Assembly: GCA_023383815.1 (NCBI GenBank)
Contig: JAHDYG010000007.1
Location: 62,001 to 126,000 of the forward strand
Source of the DNA: Rhodocyclaceae bacterium
Lineage (GTDB): Bacteria > Pseudomonadota > Gammaproteobacteria > Burkholderiales > Rhodocyclaceae
Reading direction: 5' to 3'
Length of the DNA: 64,000 bases
A program made the position numbers and the translations under genes. Under the pieces are notes generated by a model that worked only from the letters and a program-made list of their open reading frames with translations, did no database searches and was not told the origin of the DNA. Shown piece by piece: positions 7,343 through 16,600 of the stretch. How positions within the stretch are numbered: position 1 is the first letter of the stretch; each line of letters opens with the position of its first letter.

Positions 7343-9667
7343 GTGCGGGGGCGTGCCTGGGGCGGCCTGCTGCTCGCGCTGGCAATCGTCGTTGCGACCG
7401 TCTGGCAGTTCGCGACCGCCGCGCGTATCGAGACCGATCTGCTGGCCCTGCTGCCGAAAACCGAGCGCAATCCGCTGGCCGAGGAGGCCGCTGCGCGCCT
7501 TGGCCGCCTGAGCGGAGAGCGCGTCGTCTTCCTGATCGGCGCGCCCGGGCGCGAAGACGCACGCGCCGCGGCCGCAACCTTCGCCACGTCGCTCGCCGGC
7601 GACCCGCTGCTGCGCGCGGTGAGCGGGCGCATTCCGGCACAGGGCGTCGACCACCTGCTGGAGCTGTACGCGCCGTTTCGTACCGGACTGCTGAGCGAAG
7701 CCGCGCGCGCCTGGCTTGCCGCACCGGATCTCCTGGCAGCACACCTCGATGCCCGTCTCGCCAACCCGTTTGCCTCACGCGGTGTCCTGCCGCTGGCCGA
7801 GGATCCGTTCGGGTTCTTCGACGACTGGCTCGCCGGACTTCCCTTGCGCGAGCTGCACCTCGATCTCGACGACGGCTGGCTGACGCTGCGCGAAGGCGAC
7901 ACCTGGTGGCTGCTGGTCACGGCCGAACTGGCCGGCTCGGCCTTCGATCCGGCCATCCAGACCGGGGTCCTCTCCCGGCTCACGGGTGCAGAGGACGCGC
8001 TGCGGGTCAAGCGGCCGGAGGCGACGGTGCTGCGCGCCGGCGCGCTCTTCCACGCCCACGCGGCGCGCAGCAGCGCCGAGGCGGAAGTGCGCCTGATCGG
8101 CCTGGGCTCGCTCGGCGGCATCGTGCTGCTGCTGCTCTTCACCTACCGTTCGGCACGCCCCCTGCTGCTCGGCCTGCTGTCGGTCGGCACCGGGCTGTGC
8201 GCCGGTGCGCTGGCCACGCGCCTTGCCTTCGGCCAGGTGCACCTGATGACGCTGGTGTTCGGTGCAAGCCTGATCGGCGAGGCGATCGACTACGCGATCC
8301 AGTATTGCTCGGCGCGTCTGCGCGCCGGCTCCGGCTGGGATCCGCGCCGTGGCCTCACGGCCGTGCTGCCGGCACTGCGCGCCGCACTCGCGACCAGCGT
8401 GGTCGGGTACGCCGCCCTTGGCCTGACGCCGTTCCCGGCCCTGCGCCAGATCGCGGTGTTCGCGCTCACGGGGCTGGTCGCGGCCTGGCTGGTGGTCGTG
8501 CTGGTGATGCCATGGCTGCTGGCGGCCCCGCAGCGCTGGACGCCGGGCCGCCTGCTCGCGCTGTGCAATGGCTGGCTCGCGCTGTGGCGCGCGCGCGTCT
8601 CGCCACGCGGCTTCGCCGCTGTCGCGCTCGCCCTGCTCGCCGCCGCCGCACCGGGCTGGCTGCAACTGCGCGCAAACGACGACGTCCGCCTGTTGATCCA
8701 GTCCCCGCCCGCGGTGCTCGATGAGGAGAACCGCCTGCGCATCCTGACCGGGCTCGAAGCCGGGAGCCAGTTCTTCCTGATCGAGGGACGCGATGCCGAA
8801 TCCCTCCTGCGGACCGAGGAAATGCTGACGCGACGACTGGCCGAGGCCGGCGTCCGCCTGCAGGCGGTCTCGCGCTTCGTTCCGTCCTGCCACACCCAGC
8901 AGGCCGACCGTGCGCGCCTGAGGGCCAGTGCCGCAGCCGCCGAAACCCTGCTCCTCGATGCCGGCTTCCGCCCCGAACCGGTTGCTGCCTGGCGAGCGGC
9001 ACTCGATGCCGGGAGCCCCTGCCTGACGCCGCAGGACTGGCTCGCCTCGCCGCTGTCGCTGCCGATGCGCCACCTGTGGCTCGGCGAACGGGGCGCGACC
9101 GCGCTTGCAACCGTGGCGCTGCCGGGCGGGCATCGCGACGTCGCGACGCTCGCACGCGCAGCCGATGCGCTCCCGGGCGTGAGCCTCGTCGACAAGCCGG
9201 GCGCAGTCTCGCGCCTCTTCGGCGAGGTCCGGCGCCTGGGCGCCGGCGGCGTGGTCGCCGCGACGCTGGTGATCTTCGGCCTGCTCGCCTGGCACTATGG
9301 AGCGCGCGCGGCGACGCGGATCCTGATCCCCACCGTGCTCGCCCAGCTCCTCACACTCGGCGTCCTCGGCCATCTCGGCACACCCCTCACGCTCTTCCAC
9401 GTGCTCGCGCTGCTGCTCGTGCTCGGTGTCGGGATCAACTACGCGATCTTCCTCTTCGAAGCGGTTCGCGACCGCGCGGAAGGCCGCGAGGCCGCGGCAC
9501 TCACCGGCGTGCTGCTCTCATCGACCACCACCCTGCTCGCCTTCGGTCTGCTCGCGCTGTCCTCGATGCCGGCCCTGTCGGGCTTCGGCACCACCCTCGC
9601 GCTCGGGATCGCGCTCGCAGTGCTGCTGGCACCGGCCGTCCTGATTGCCGCCGCAGACCCGACCTAG
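7343..9667 (+). CDS. MMPL/RND-superfamily exporter of the APE cluster
   Basis: A 774-residue membrane transporter with a single N-terminal helix (about 5-22), a large periplasmic loop, five helices (about 250-400), a second loop and five to six helices (about 630-770). This duplicated layout is typical of MMPL/RND proteins. It carries LLLLFTYRSARPLLLG and VLGVGINYAIFLFEAV, the conserved transmembrane patterns. It is the last gene of the left APE part and starts with GTG directly after the LolA-like stop. It probably moves the aryl polyene lipid out of the inner membrane. In typical loci the DUF3261 lipoprotein follows at once; here that gene is about 30 kb away. Confidence 0.87.
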   Translation: MRGRAWGGLLLALAIVVATVWQFATAARIETDLLALLPKTERNPLAEEAAARLGRLSGERVVFLIGAPGREDARAAAATFATSLAGDPLLRAVSGRIPAQGVDHLLELYAPFRTGLLSEAARAWLAAPDLLAAHLDARLANPFASRGVLPLAEDPFGFFDDWLAGLPLRELHLDLDDGWLTLREGDTWWLLVTAELAGSAFDPAIQTGVLSRLTGAEDALRVKRPEATVLRAGALFHAHAARSSAEAEVRLIGLGSLGGIVLLLLFTYRSARPLLLGLLSVGTGLCAGALATRLAFGQVHLMTLVFGASLIGEAIDYAIQYCSARLRAGSGWDPRRGLTAVLPALRAALATSVVGYAALGLTPFPALRQIAVFALTGLVAAWLVVVLVMPWLLAAPQRWTPGRLLALCNGWLALWRARVSPRGFAAVALALLAAAAPGWLQLRANDDVRLLIQSPPAVLDEENRLRILTGLEAGSQFFLIEGRDAESLLRTEEMLTRRLAEAGVRLQAVSRFVPSCHTQQADRARLRASAAAAETLLLDAGFRPEPVAAWRAALDAGSPCLTPQDWLASPLSLPMRHLWLGERGATALATVALPGGHRDVATLARAADALPGVSLVDKPGAVSRLFGEVRRLGAGGVVAATLVIFGLLAWHYGARAATRILIPTVLAQLLTLGVLGHLGTPLTLFHVLALLLVLGVGINYAIFLFEAVRDRAEGREAAALTGVLLSSTTTLLAFGLLALSSMPALSGFGTTLALGIALAVLLAPAVLIAAADPT

Positions 9668-9715
9668 CCGGACAAGCGTCCCGTCCTTCGTACCGGATGC
9701 CCCGTCTGCCTGCGC

Positions 9716-10303
9716 TCAGGCGCGCGCCCGTCGCAGGGCTTCGACATGACTGCGCGCATCGGGCAGGAAGGCGAGGAAATCCTCTTCGAAGCCGCGATAG
9801 TGTGCGTACAGCTCGGTGCCGCTTCCGGTCAGCAGGCCGGTCCGCCGCATGCGCAGCGACATGCGCTCGAGTGCGGCGGCGATGGCGTCGGGCGAGCGGT
9901 ACGAGGCGAGCCAGTCGCCATCGCGCATGCTCGGAAAGAGCGCGGCGAAACGGGGTGGCTGGATCTCGTGGCAGTCGGCAAGAAGCGCATAGGTGTCGGC
10001 AGTGAAGCGCTCCAGCGGCAGCGGGTGAAAGCGCGACCAGTGGCAGGCGAGGAAGTGGTCGTAGAACATGTCCACGAGGATGCCCGCGACACGCCGGCGC
10101 TCCGGCGAGATCCGCGCCCGGCTGCGCCGGAAGGCGGGATGATGGTCGGCAAAGCTGTCGATCTGGCGATGCAGGCGTACCCCTTCGGCGACGTCGGCCG
10201 GCAAGCCGCAGGGCAGCGGCCCCTTGACGAAATCGCCGAGCAACGCACCGATGCGATCGGCGGGCGCTGCTCCGGCAAGCCAGGCATGTGCAAGGTAGTT
10301 CAT
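9716..10303 (-). CDS. acpH: Acyl carrier protein phosphodiesterase (AcpH-like)
   Basis: A 195-residue protein matching the ACP phosphodiesterase family: MNYLAHAWLAG at the N terminus, LLGDFVKGPLP at about residue 23, HRQIDSFADHHPAF at about 45 and DMFYDHFLACHW at about 78. The His and Asp residues resemble the metal-binding set of HD-type hydrolases. The E. coli enzyme removes 4'-phosphopantetheine from holo-ACP. It is convergent with the APE exporter (49-nt gap) and lies downstream of msbA on the same strand. Being next to a cluster with two ACPs is suggestive, but it could equally serve fatty acid ACP. Confidence 0.85.
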   Translation of the reverse strand: MNYLAHAWLAGAAPADRIGALLGDFVKGPLPCGLPADVAEGVRLHRQIDSFADHHPAFRRSRARISPERRRVAGILVDMFYDHFLACHWSRFHPLPLERFTADTYALLADCHEIQPPRFAALFPSMRDGDWLASYRSPDAIAAALERMSLRMRRTGLLTGSGTELYAHYRGFEEDFLAFLPDARSHVEALRRARA

Positions 10304-10344
10304 CGAGCGTTCTCCGCGCGCGGGCGCGCGCCCGGCCGTCGCGC

Positions 10345-12138
10345 TCAGGCGCCGGGCGAGTCGCGGAACTGCATCGCGTGCAGCCGCGCATAGGCCCCGT
10401 CGCGTGCGAGCAGTTCGCGGTGCGTGCCCTGTTCGACGATCCGACCATGTTCGAGGACGATGATTGCATCGGCCTTCTCGACCGTCGACAGGCGGTGGGC
10501 AATGACGAGCGTGGTGCGCCCTTCGGTCGCGCGGTCGAGTGCGGCCTGGATATGGCGTTCGGCCTCGGAATCGAGCGCCGAGGTGGCCTCGTCGAGAATC
10601 AGGATCGGTGCGTTCTTCAGGAGCGCACGCGCGATCGCCAGCCGCTGGCGCTGGCCCCCCGAGAGCAGCACGCCGTTCTCGCCGACGAGGGTATCGAAGC
10701 CCTGTGGCAGGCGGTCGATGAACTCGCGTGCGCAGGCCGCCTCGGCCGCCGCTTCGATCGCGGCGCGCGGTGCACCGGCAAGATCGCCGTAGGCGATGTT
10801 GTTCGCGATCGTGTCGTTGAAGAGCGTCACATGCTGCGTGACGAGTGCGATGTGGCGGCGCAGGTTCTTGAGCGTATACGCCTCGACCTCCACGCCATCG
10901 ATCAGGATCTGGCCTTCGTCGTGGGGATAGAAGCGCGGGATCAGGCTCGCGAGCGTCGTCTTGCCGCTGCCGGAACGGCCCACCAGCGCGACCATGCGCC
11001 CGGGTTCTACCGTGAAGCTGACCTGGTCGAGCACCTTGTCCTCGGCCCCCGGATAGCGGAACCCGAGATCGCGCACTTCGAGCCGGCCGCTGACGCGCTC
11101 GCGTTCGACCGTGCCCAGATCGCGCTCGGGCGCCTCGTCGAGCTGGGCGAAGATGCTCTCGGCCGCCGCCAGCCCCTTCTGGATCGTCGCGCTGACCTCG
11201 GAGAGCTGGCGGATCGGCTTGGGCAGCAGGCCGGCCGCGGTGATGTAGGCGACGAGGTCTCCGGCGGACGCCTCTCCGCGCATCAGGAGCACGAGGAAGA
11301 GCAGCACCGACATCGCGCTGAAGGTCACGAACTGGAGGGCCGGCGTGAACAGGGAAGCGGTCTTCACCATGCGCAGCTGCTTGTCCATGTTGGCATCGCT
11401 GGCGACCCGGAAACGTTCCGACTCGTAGGCTTCGCCGCCGAAGCTGCGCACCACGCGATAGCCCTGGATGGTCTCCGATGCGACGTGGGTGACGTCCCCC
11501 ATCGAGGTCTGGACCTTGCGGCTGTGGCGGCGGAACTTGCGGCTCGCGCTGCTCACCATGACACCGATGATCGGCAGGATCGCAACCATCACCAGCGTGA
11601 GCTTCCAGTTCATCCACAGCAGGTAGGCGAAGAGGAAGATCACCGTCATGCCCTCGCGCACGACCGTCTTGATCGCGTCGGTCGCGGCACCGGTCACCAT
11701 CGTCACGTTGTAGGTGATGCGCGAGATCAGATGACCCGAGTTGTTCTGGTCGAACCAGGCGTTGGGCAGGCGCAGCAGGCTGTCGAAGAGCGCCCTGCGC
11801 AGGCGGTTGACGAGGCCGAGCGAAACGCGCGCAAGGTAGTAGTTGCCGAGAAACGAGCCAAGGCCCTGCCAGGCCGAGGCGGCCACGAGCATCAGGGGCA
11901 CGGCATGCATGAGCGGAAGGCCCGCGACCAGCGGCAGCCCCTGCAGGACCTCGCCGGACGGGTCGACGAGGCCGTCGACGAAGTACTTCAGGATCGCCGC
12001 CATCATCGGTTGCGACGAGGCGAAGATCATGTAGCCGACGAGGCTGATCGCGAAGAGGCCGATGAAGGGGCGCACATGCCCGAGCAGGCGCAGATAGATC
12101 TTCAGCGACGAGGCATGTGCGGAGCCGGAAGGCTGCAT
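10345..12138 (-). CDS. msbA: Lipid A export ABC transporter MsbA
   Basis: A 597-residue half-transporter. The N-terminal six-helix domain (about 20-330) is followed by the ATPase domain with GRSGSGKTT (Walker A, about 390), LSGGQRQRLAIARALL (signature, about 500) and ILILDEATSALD (Walker B). MsbA flips lipid A-core from the inner to the outer leaflet. The ATG at 12138 gives the usual MsbA length and N terminus (KIYLRLLGHVRPF); an open frame continues to 12510 without homology. It diverges from the kinase gene at 12255, consistent with a lipopolysaccharide locus. Confidence 0.93.
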   Translation of the reverse strand: MQPSGSAHASSLKIYLRLLGHVRPFIGLFAISLVGYMIFASSQPMMAAILKYFVDGLVDPSGEVLQGLPLVAGLPLMHAVPLMLVAASAWQGLGSFLGNYYLARVSLGLVNRLRRALFDSLLRLPNAWFDQNNSGHLISRITYNVTMVTGAATDAIKTVVREGMTVIFLFAYLLWMNWKLTLVMVAILPIIGVMVSSASRKFRRHSRKVQTSMGDVTHVASETIQGYRVVRSFGGEAYESERFRVASDANMDKQLRMVKTASLFTPALQFVTFSAMSVLLFLVLLMRGEASAGDLVAYITAAGLLPKPIRQLSEVSATIQKGLAAAESIFAQLDEAPERDLGTVERERVSGRLEVRDLGFRYPGAEDKVLDQVSFTVEPGRMVALVGRSGSGKTTLASLIPRFYPHDEGQILIDGVEVEAYTLKNLRRHIALVTQHVTLFNDTIANNIAYGDLAGAPRAAIEAAAEAACAREFIDRLPQGFDTLVGENGVLLSGGQRQRLAIARALLKNAPILILDEATSALDSEAERHIQAALDRATEGRTTLVIAHRLSTVEKADAIIVLEHGRIVEQGTHRELLARDGAYARLHAMQFRDSPGA

Positions 12139-12221
12139 GTGGCGCGGGACTCTGGCGGTGCGATTCGACGCGCGAGTGTAGCACGCCCCCGCCGGCGGCT
12201 CCGGAGCGCCCCTTGAGGCGA

Positions 12222-12227
12222 TAGAAT
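12222..12227 (+). promoter_or_regulatory. Possible -10 box upstream of the first kinase-fold gene
   Basis: TAGAAT lies 28 nt upstream of the TTG start at 12255, in the 116-nt gap between the divergent msbA and kinase genes. No good -35 box is seen at 16-18 nt spacing. Similar TAGAAT boxes precede other first genes in this window (22795, 50758, 57113). Confidence 0.35.
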
Positions 12228-12254
12228 GCCGCTTTCGCCCGGTCGGATGCCTTC

Positions 12255-12863
12255 TTGAACCCACTCGAATACCAGGATTATCTCGCATTGCGCGCCGGCG
12301 CCCAGGTGCTGGAAGCCGACCGGCTCGGCGACAAGGTCCTGCGCCTGGCCGACGGCAGCTTCCTGAAGCTCTTCCGGCGCAAGCGCCTGATCTCGTCGGC
12401 AGCCTGGTACCCGTACGCGCAGCGCTTCGCAGACAACGCCACCGCGCTGGCCCGTCTCGACATCCCGTGCCCGCAGGTGATCGCCGTATGGCGCGTGCCG
12501 GCGATCGCACGCGACGCCGTGCACTACCACCCCCTGCCCGGCTCGACGCTGCGCCAGTTGATCGGAGCAGGGCTCGACGAGGCGCACCGATCAGCGCTCC
12601 GCGACGAATTCAACCGCTTCGTGCGCCAGCTTCATGAACGCGGGGTCTATTTCCGCTCGCTGCACCTGGGCAATGTCGTGCGCACGCCGGACGGCCGGCT
12701 CGGACTGATCGACATCTCCGACGTACGCGTGCATCGCCGCCCGCTCGGTCGCCTGCTGCGTGCGCGCAACCTGCGGCGCATGCAACGCATGGCCGCCGAG
12801 CGCGACTGGCTCGACCTCGATCTGTTGCGATCCCGCAGCAGCAGGCAGGCACCGCCGCCATGA
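12255..12863 (+). CDS. Small kinase-fold protein, LPS kinase-like, with Ser in place of the catalytic Asp
   Basis: A 202-residue protein with the layout of the InaA/WaaP/'toluene tolerance' kinase-like family. KLFRRKR near residue 38 is a candidate ATP-contacting lysine region, and HERGVYFRSLHLGNVV at about residue 128 aligns with the catalytic loop. In that loop the usual Asp of (H)RD is Ser (FRSLHLGN), while IDISDVRVH keeps an Asp at the metal-binding position. It may therefore be a weak kinase or pseudokinase. It starts with TTG and overlaps the next kinase gene by 4 nt. It probably acts with the neighbours on lipopolysaccharide core; the substrate is unknown. Confidence 0.7.
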   Translation: MNPLEYQDYLALRAGAQVLEADRLGDKVLRLADGSFLKLFRRKRLISSAAWYPYAQRFADNATALARLDIPCPQVIAVWRVPAIARDAVHYHPLPGSTLRQLIGAGLDEAHRSALRDEFNRFVRQLHERGVYFRSLHLGNVVRTPDGRLGLIDISDVRVHRRPLGRLLRARNLRRMQRMAAERDWLDLDLLRSRSSRQAPPP

Positions 12864-15109
12864 ACGCACCGACCACGAACACCGTTCCCGAGCACCGGAA
12901 CACGGGTCCGTCGCTGCGGATCGAGTTCGTGCGGGCGCTCGCCGCGCGCGCACTTGCCGGCGATCTGCGGCTGGCCGACGGCGACCGGCCCGGCAGCGGC
13001 CATGCCGTTGCCACGGATTTCCTCTCGGTCGCAGTGGCAAGCTCACCCGACCCCGCGACCGATGCCTACGTGATCGCTTGTCTGGGCGACCTCGGCATCC
13101 GCCACGTTCGCCTCGACTTCAGCTACGGCGACGCCGATCGCCACGTCGGCCGCTTTCTCGATCGACTCTGCGAAAGCGGTCTGCGGGTCAGCCTGCATCT
13201 CGTGCAGCCAGCCGATGCCGCGCGCCGCATGGAGCACCCGGATGCGCAGGCCGAATGGCAGGCTTTCGTCCACGACACGCTCGAGCGCTGGGCGACCCGC
13301 ATCGAAATGATCGAGATCGGTTCGACCGTCAACCGAAAACGCTGGGCAGGGCACAGCCTGGCGGGATTCCTGGCCGCCTGGCAGATCGCCCATCCGCTCG
13401 TGCGTGCGCACGGCCTGCGGCTCGCCGGCCCGAACGTCACCGATTTCGAACCGCCCTGGAACATCGGCCTGCTGGCCATGCTCGGCGCACGCCGCTGCCT
13501 GCCCGACGTCCACACCAACAACCTGTTCTCGGAGCGCTGCACCGAACCGGAGCGCTTCGACCACAAGATCCTCGGACACCGGCTCGCCGGCCTGCACCGC
13601 TTCAACCTGATCAAGAAGGCCCGCCTGCTGCAGCACATCGGAGCCCGCGCCGGGGTGCCGGTGCTGCACTCGCCGGCCGCATTCTGGACCCTGCCGCGCA
13701 TCGAGCGGCTGCTGCAAGACGGCGAACAGAAACAGGCCGACTACCTGAGCCGCTACTTCCTGCTGTGCGCCGCATCGGGTGCGCTCGAACGGGCCGGCTG
13801 GGGCCCGCTGATCTGCCATCGCGAGGGACTGGTCGACGACGACGGCGCGCCCTATCCCGCTCTCGAACGCATCACCCACTATGCGTCGGTTTCGGGCAGC
13901 GTCGCCGATTTTCGCCGTCGACCGGCGTTCCAGGCGTGCGCGGGCATCGCGGCATTGATCCCGGGCAGTCGCTATACCGGCCGGGTGCCAACTGCCGAAA
14001 CCCTCGAAGTCCATGCCTTCCTCAGGGCAGAAGAGCAGGTGCACGCGGTGTGGACGCGCAATGGCGCCGCGGTGGCCTTGCACGATCTCTATGATGCGGA
14101 CGACCTGGCGAGTGCGCGCTGCCTGACACGCGACGGGCGCGAACTGCCCGAGGTACCACCCGTGATCGGGGAGAGCCCGCACTTCCTGCTCTGGCCCGCT
14201 TCACGCACGCTGCGCGTGCAGGAAGGCGCTGCGCCGCTTCGCGACGTGCGCATCCACGCGCACGAAGCCGGCGGCCGCTACCACGTGCACGAGGACGACC
14301 GCTGGCGAGGCATGATCCACGCCTCATCGCCCCAGGACGCCCGCCTGCTGCTCGACGCACTGCACCCGGAGCGGATCGGCGCCCCGCCTTCCGACCGTCT
14401 GCTGCGCAAGGCACGCAACGCAGTGTGGACCGTGGCCGATCCGCGCGGGGGGAACACGCAGCTGGTCGTGAAGCAGCCCATCCGGATCCCTGCGCAGAAG
14501 CGCCTGCTCGACCGCTTCAAGCCGTCGAAGGGGCTGCGCAGCTGGAACGCGACGGCCGAGCTCGCCCGGCGGGGCCTGAAGGCGGCCGCACCGGTCGCGT
14601 GGTTCGAGGAGCGCGTGCGCACCGATCTGACGCTCAACTGGTTCATCTGCGCCTTCGTGCCGGGCGAGCTTTCGCTGCGTGACCTGTTTGCCGCGTACGC
14701 ACAAGGCGCTGTCGAGCATGCCGGCTACGGCCGCGACGAAGTCTTCGACGCCCTCGGCGGCTTTCTCGTCCGGATGCACGGACGGGGTGTGTTCTTCCGC
14801 GATCTGTCCGGGGGCAACCTGCTCGTCGGGCGCGATGCGCAGGCGCACCCTACCTTCACACTGATCGACACCGGCCGTGCCCGCTTCCACGATCACGCAA
14901 CCCCCGTCGGCGAGCGCATCGCCGATCTGTCGCGCGTCTGCAACAAGCTCGACCGTGCCAGTCGCCGGCAACTGATCGAGCGCTACGAAGCCGGTTCGGG
15001 GCTGCGTCTCGGCCTGCGCACCACCGTCGCGTTCGGCCTCTATGACCTGAAGGTGGCTTTCAAGCGGCGCCTGCGGCGCAACCCGGTCGTACGCTGGCTC
15101 AAGCGCTGA
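12860..15109 (+). CDS. Fusion of a glycoside-hydrolase-like barrel and a WaaP/InaA-type LPS kinase domain
   Basis: A 749-residue protein in two parts. Residues about 50-380 look like a TIM-barrel glycoside hydrolase (GH39/GH5-like pattern): IRHVRLDFSYG, LRVSLHL, IEMIEIGSTVNR, LRLAGPNVTDF, AYPALERITH-like ends. Residues about 500-749 are a kinase fold with HGRGVFFRDLSGGNLLVG (intact catalytic Asp) and FTLIDTGRARF (metal-binding Asp). The C-terminal domain resembles kinases that phosphorylate heptose in the lipopolysaccharide core. The start overlaps the stop of the smaller kinase. The barrel might bind or trim a glycan; catalytic carboxylates could not be fixed with confidence. Confidence 0.75.
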   Translation: MNAPTTNTVPEHRNTGPSLRIEFVRALAARALAGDLRLADGDRPGSGHAVATDFLSVAVASSPDPATDAYVIACLGDLGIRHVRLDFSYGDADRHVGRFLDRLCESGLRVSLHLVQPADAARRMEHPDAQAEWQAFVHDTLERWATRIEMIEIGSTVNRKRWAGHSLAGFLAAWQIAHPLVRAHGLRLAGPNVTDFEPPWNIGLLAMLGARRCLPDVHTNNLFSERCTEPERFDHKILGHRLAGLHRFNLIKKARLLQHIGARAGVPVLHSPAAFWTLPRIERLLQDGEQKQADYLSRYFLLCAASGALERAGWGPLICHREGLVDDDGAPYPALERITHYASVSGSVADFRRRPAFQACAGIAALIPGSRYTGRVPTAETLEVHAFLRAEEQVHAVWTRNGAAVALHDLYDADDLASARCLTRDGRELPEVPPVIGESPHFLLWPASRTLRVQEGAAPLRDVRIHAHEAGGRYHVHEDDRWRGMIHASSPQDARLLLDALHPERIGAPPSDRLLRKARNAVWTVADPRGGNTQLVVKQPIRIPAQKRLLDRFKPSKGLRSWNATAELARRGLKAAAPVAWFEERVRTDLTLNWFICAFVPGELSLRDLFAAYAQGAVEHAGYGRDEVFDALGGFLVRMHGRGVFFRDLSGGNLLVGRDAQAHPTFTLIDTGRARFHDHATPVGERIADLSRVCNKLDRASRRQLIERYEAGSGLRLGLRTTVAFGLYDLKVAFKRRLRRNPVVRWLKR

Positions 15110-15127
15110 GCAGCGGCGGGTCCGCCG

Positions 15128-16600
15128 TCAATGAGCGGCGCGCGCCAGGACGACGGTCATGACGCCATTGGCACGCTCGAAGCGACTGGCTACGGTCAGG
15201 CCGCTCGCGCGAAGGTGCGCCACGTCGTCGTCAGCCCGGGCAGGCCCCAGCACCAGCACGACGTAGTCGAGCCCACCCGCCCGCAGCCGCGCCAGTGCCT
15301 GCTCGCGCTCGAAGCCGATCCAGGGCCAGTACCCGGCGCCCGCGTAGTAGGCAATGCGCTGATCCTGGAAAGCGACCCGGTCCAGCCCGGGCGCCTGGCG
15401 CGCTACCCATCGACCAGCCTCGACCACATCGGTCTTGGCGGTCGACAGCGAGACGACGTTGGAGACAGCCGTCACGATGCCAAGGACGACGACGAGCGCG
15501 AAAACCCTGCGCCAGCGTTCGCGCAACTGGACGAAGCCGGCTACGACCAGCGGCGCTGCAAGGAGGTCGAGAAAGCTGACGTAGCGGCCGGTGACGAAGA
15601 AGTACTTGGTCACGAACGCGACGAGTACGACGACATAGACCGCGCCGACCCAGCCGAACGGCGCCCAGCGCGCGAGGTTCGCACGCAGCGCGCCGCTCGC
15701 GAAGAGGTAGCCGAAGGGCACGACGAACACCCCCATCAGGGCGATGAACTTGATCGGGATGAGGGAAACCAGACCGACGAACAGGACCGTCGGAGCATCA
15801 TTGCGCGAAAACCGGAAGTTCTCGGCGTCGGCGAGCAGGCCTGCGAGCGCATCGAAGTCCCCCACCTTCGAGCTCAGGTCGATCGCCTCCAGATAGGCCG
15901 TCAGACGCGTCTCCAGCGCCAGCACCCCGGCCGCATGCAGTCCGGCCAGCACGATGAGCGCCAGGATGGGGCCGATGCCGACCATGGCCAGGCGCACCGC
16001 ACGCGGGCGATCGCCACGGGCTGTGAGCTGCCACGCGATGAGCGCCGGATAGAGGAACACTGCCTCGAGCCGGAAGGCCATCGCGGCCGCGATCGACACC
16101 TGGGCGAGAATCGCCTCACGCCAACGGTAGCGCTCAGTCCAGCGCAGCGCCCACCACAGCGCAAGAAGACACAGAAACCAGTACCCGAACTCGCGCACGA
16201 TCTGGTCGCGCATCGCGTTGATCGCCGGCATGCCGAGCACCACCAGCGTCGCCAGCCACCCCCCCCCGGGCACGATGCGCTGCACGCAGGCGACCGCCAG
16301 CGCGCAGGCCCCGGCCATCAGCACGGCCCCCAGCAGATACCCGGACAGCTCGGTGGAAATTCCCGTCAGCCATGACAGTCCGGCCATCAGTGCCGGCATC
16401 ACGAGCCAGTCGAAGCGGGCGAGGGCCGAGGCCATGCCGTCTTCGAGGATGACCTGCGCGATCGACGCATAGAGCATGCCGTCGCGGTTGAGCGTGTCGC
16501 TGCCCAGGATCGCAACCGCAGACAGCAGCAGGCTGATCACGAACGCCCCCGGAACGGGCGAATCGAATCGCATCCGGTTCACGACCGTGCGCTCAGACAT
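15128..16600 (-). CDS. Membrane glycosyltransferase-like protein (GT39/ArnT type)
   Basis: A 490-residue multi-pass membrane protein with about ten to twelve hydrophobic helices between residues 15 and 390 and a short soluble C-terminal domain. GSDTLNRDGMLYASIAQ near residue 30 places an acidic pair in the first periplasmic loop, as in GT-C (polyprenyl-phosphate sugar) transferases. The ATG at 16600 is used; the frame is open to 16768 without homology, overlapping the next gene. It is in the same operon as the pyruvyl- and carbamoyltransferase genes (8-nt overlap with 16593-17363). It likely adds a sugar to an envelope glycan; donor and acceptor are unknown. Confidence 0.7.
   Translation of the reverse strand: MSERTVVNRMRFDSPVPGAFVISLLLSAVAILGSDTLNRDGMLYASIAQVILEDGMASALARFDWLVMPALMAGLSWLTGISTELSGYLLGAVLMAGACALAVACVQRIVPGGGWLATLVVLGMPAINAMRDQIVREFGYWFLCLLALWWALRWTERYRWREAILAQVSIAAAMAFRLEAVFLYPALIAWQLTARGDRPRAVRLAMVGIGPILALIVLAGLHAAGVLALETRLTAYLEAIDLSSKVGDFDALAGLLADAENFRFSRNDAPTVLFVGLVSLIPIKFIALMGVFVVPFGYLFASGALRANLARWAPFGWVGAVYVVVLVAFVTKYFFVTGRYVSFLDLLAAPLVVAGFVQLRERWRRVFALVVVLGIVTAVSNVVSLSTAKTDVVEAGRWVARQAPGLDRVAFQDQRIAYYAGAGYWPWIGFEREQALARLRAGGLDYVVLVLGPARADDDVAHLRASGLTVASRFERANGVMTVVLARAAH

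Noticed and set aside
10288-12216. A 642-codon plus-strand open frame opposite msbA and acpH
   Set aside because: The minus strand encodes complete MsbA and AcpH proteins with all motifs; the plus-strand product is rich in Asp, Glu, His and Arg without any domain.
15110-15127. Short GC hairpin between the kinase fusion and the membrane glycosyltransferase genes
   Set aside because: The loop would be only two bases and no T-tract follows in either direction.
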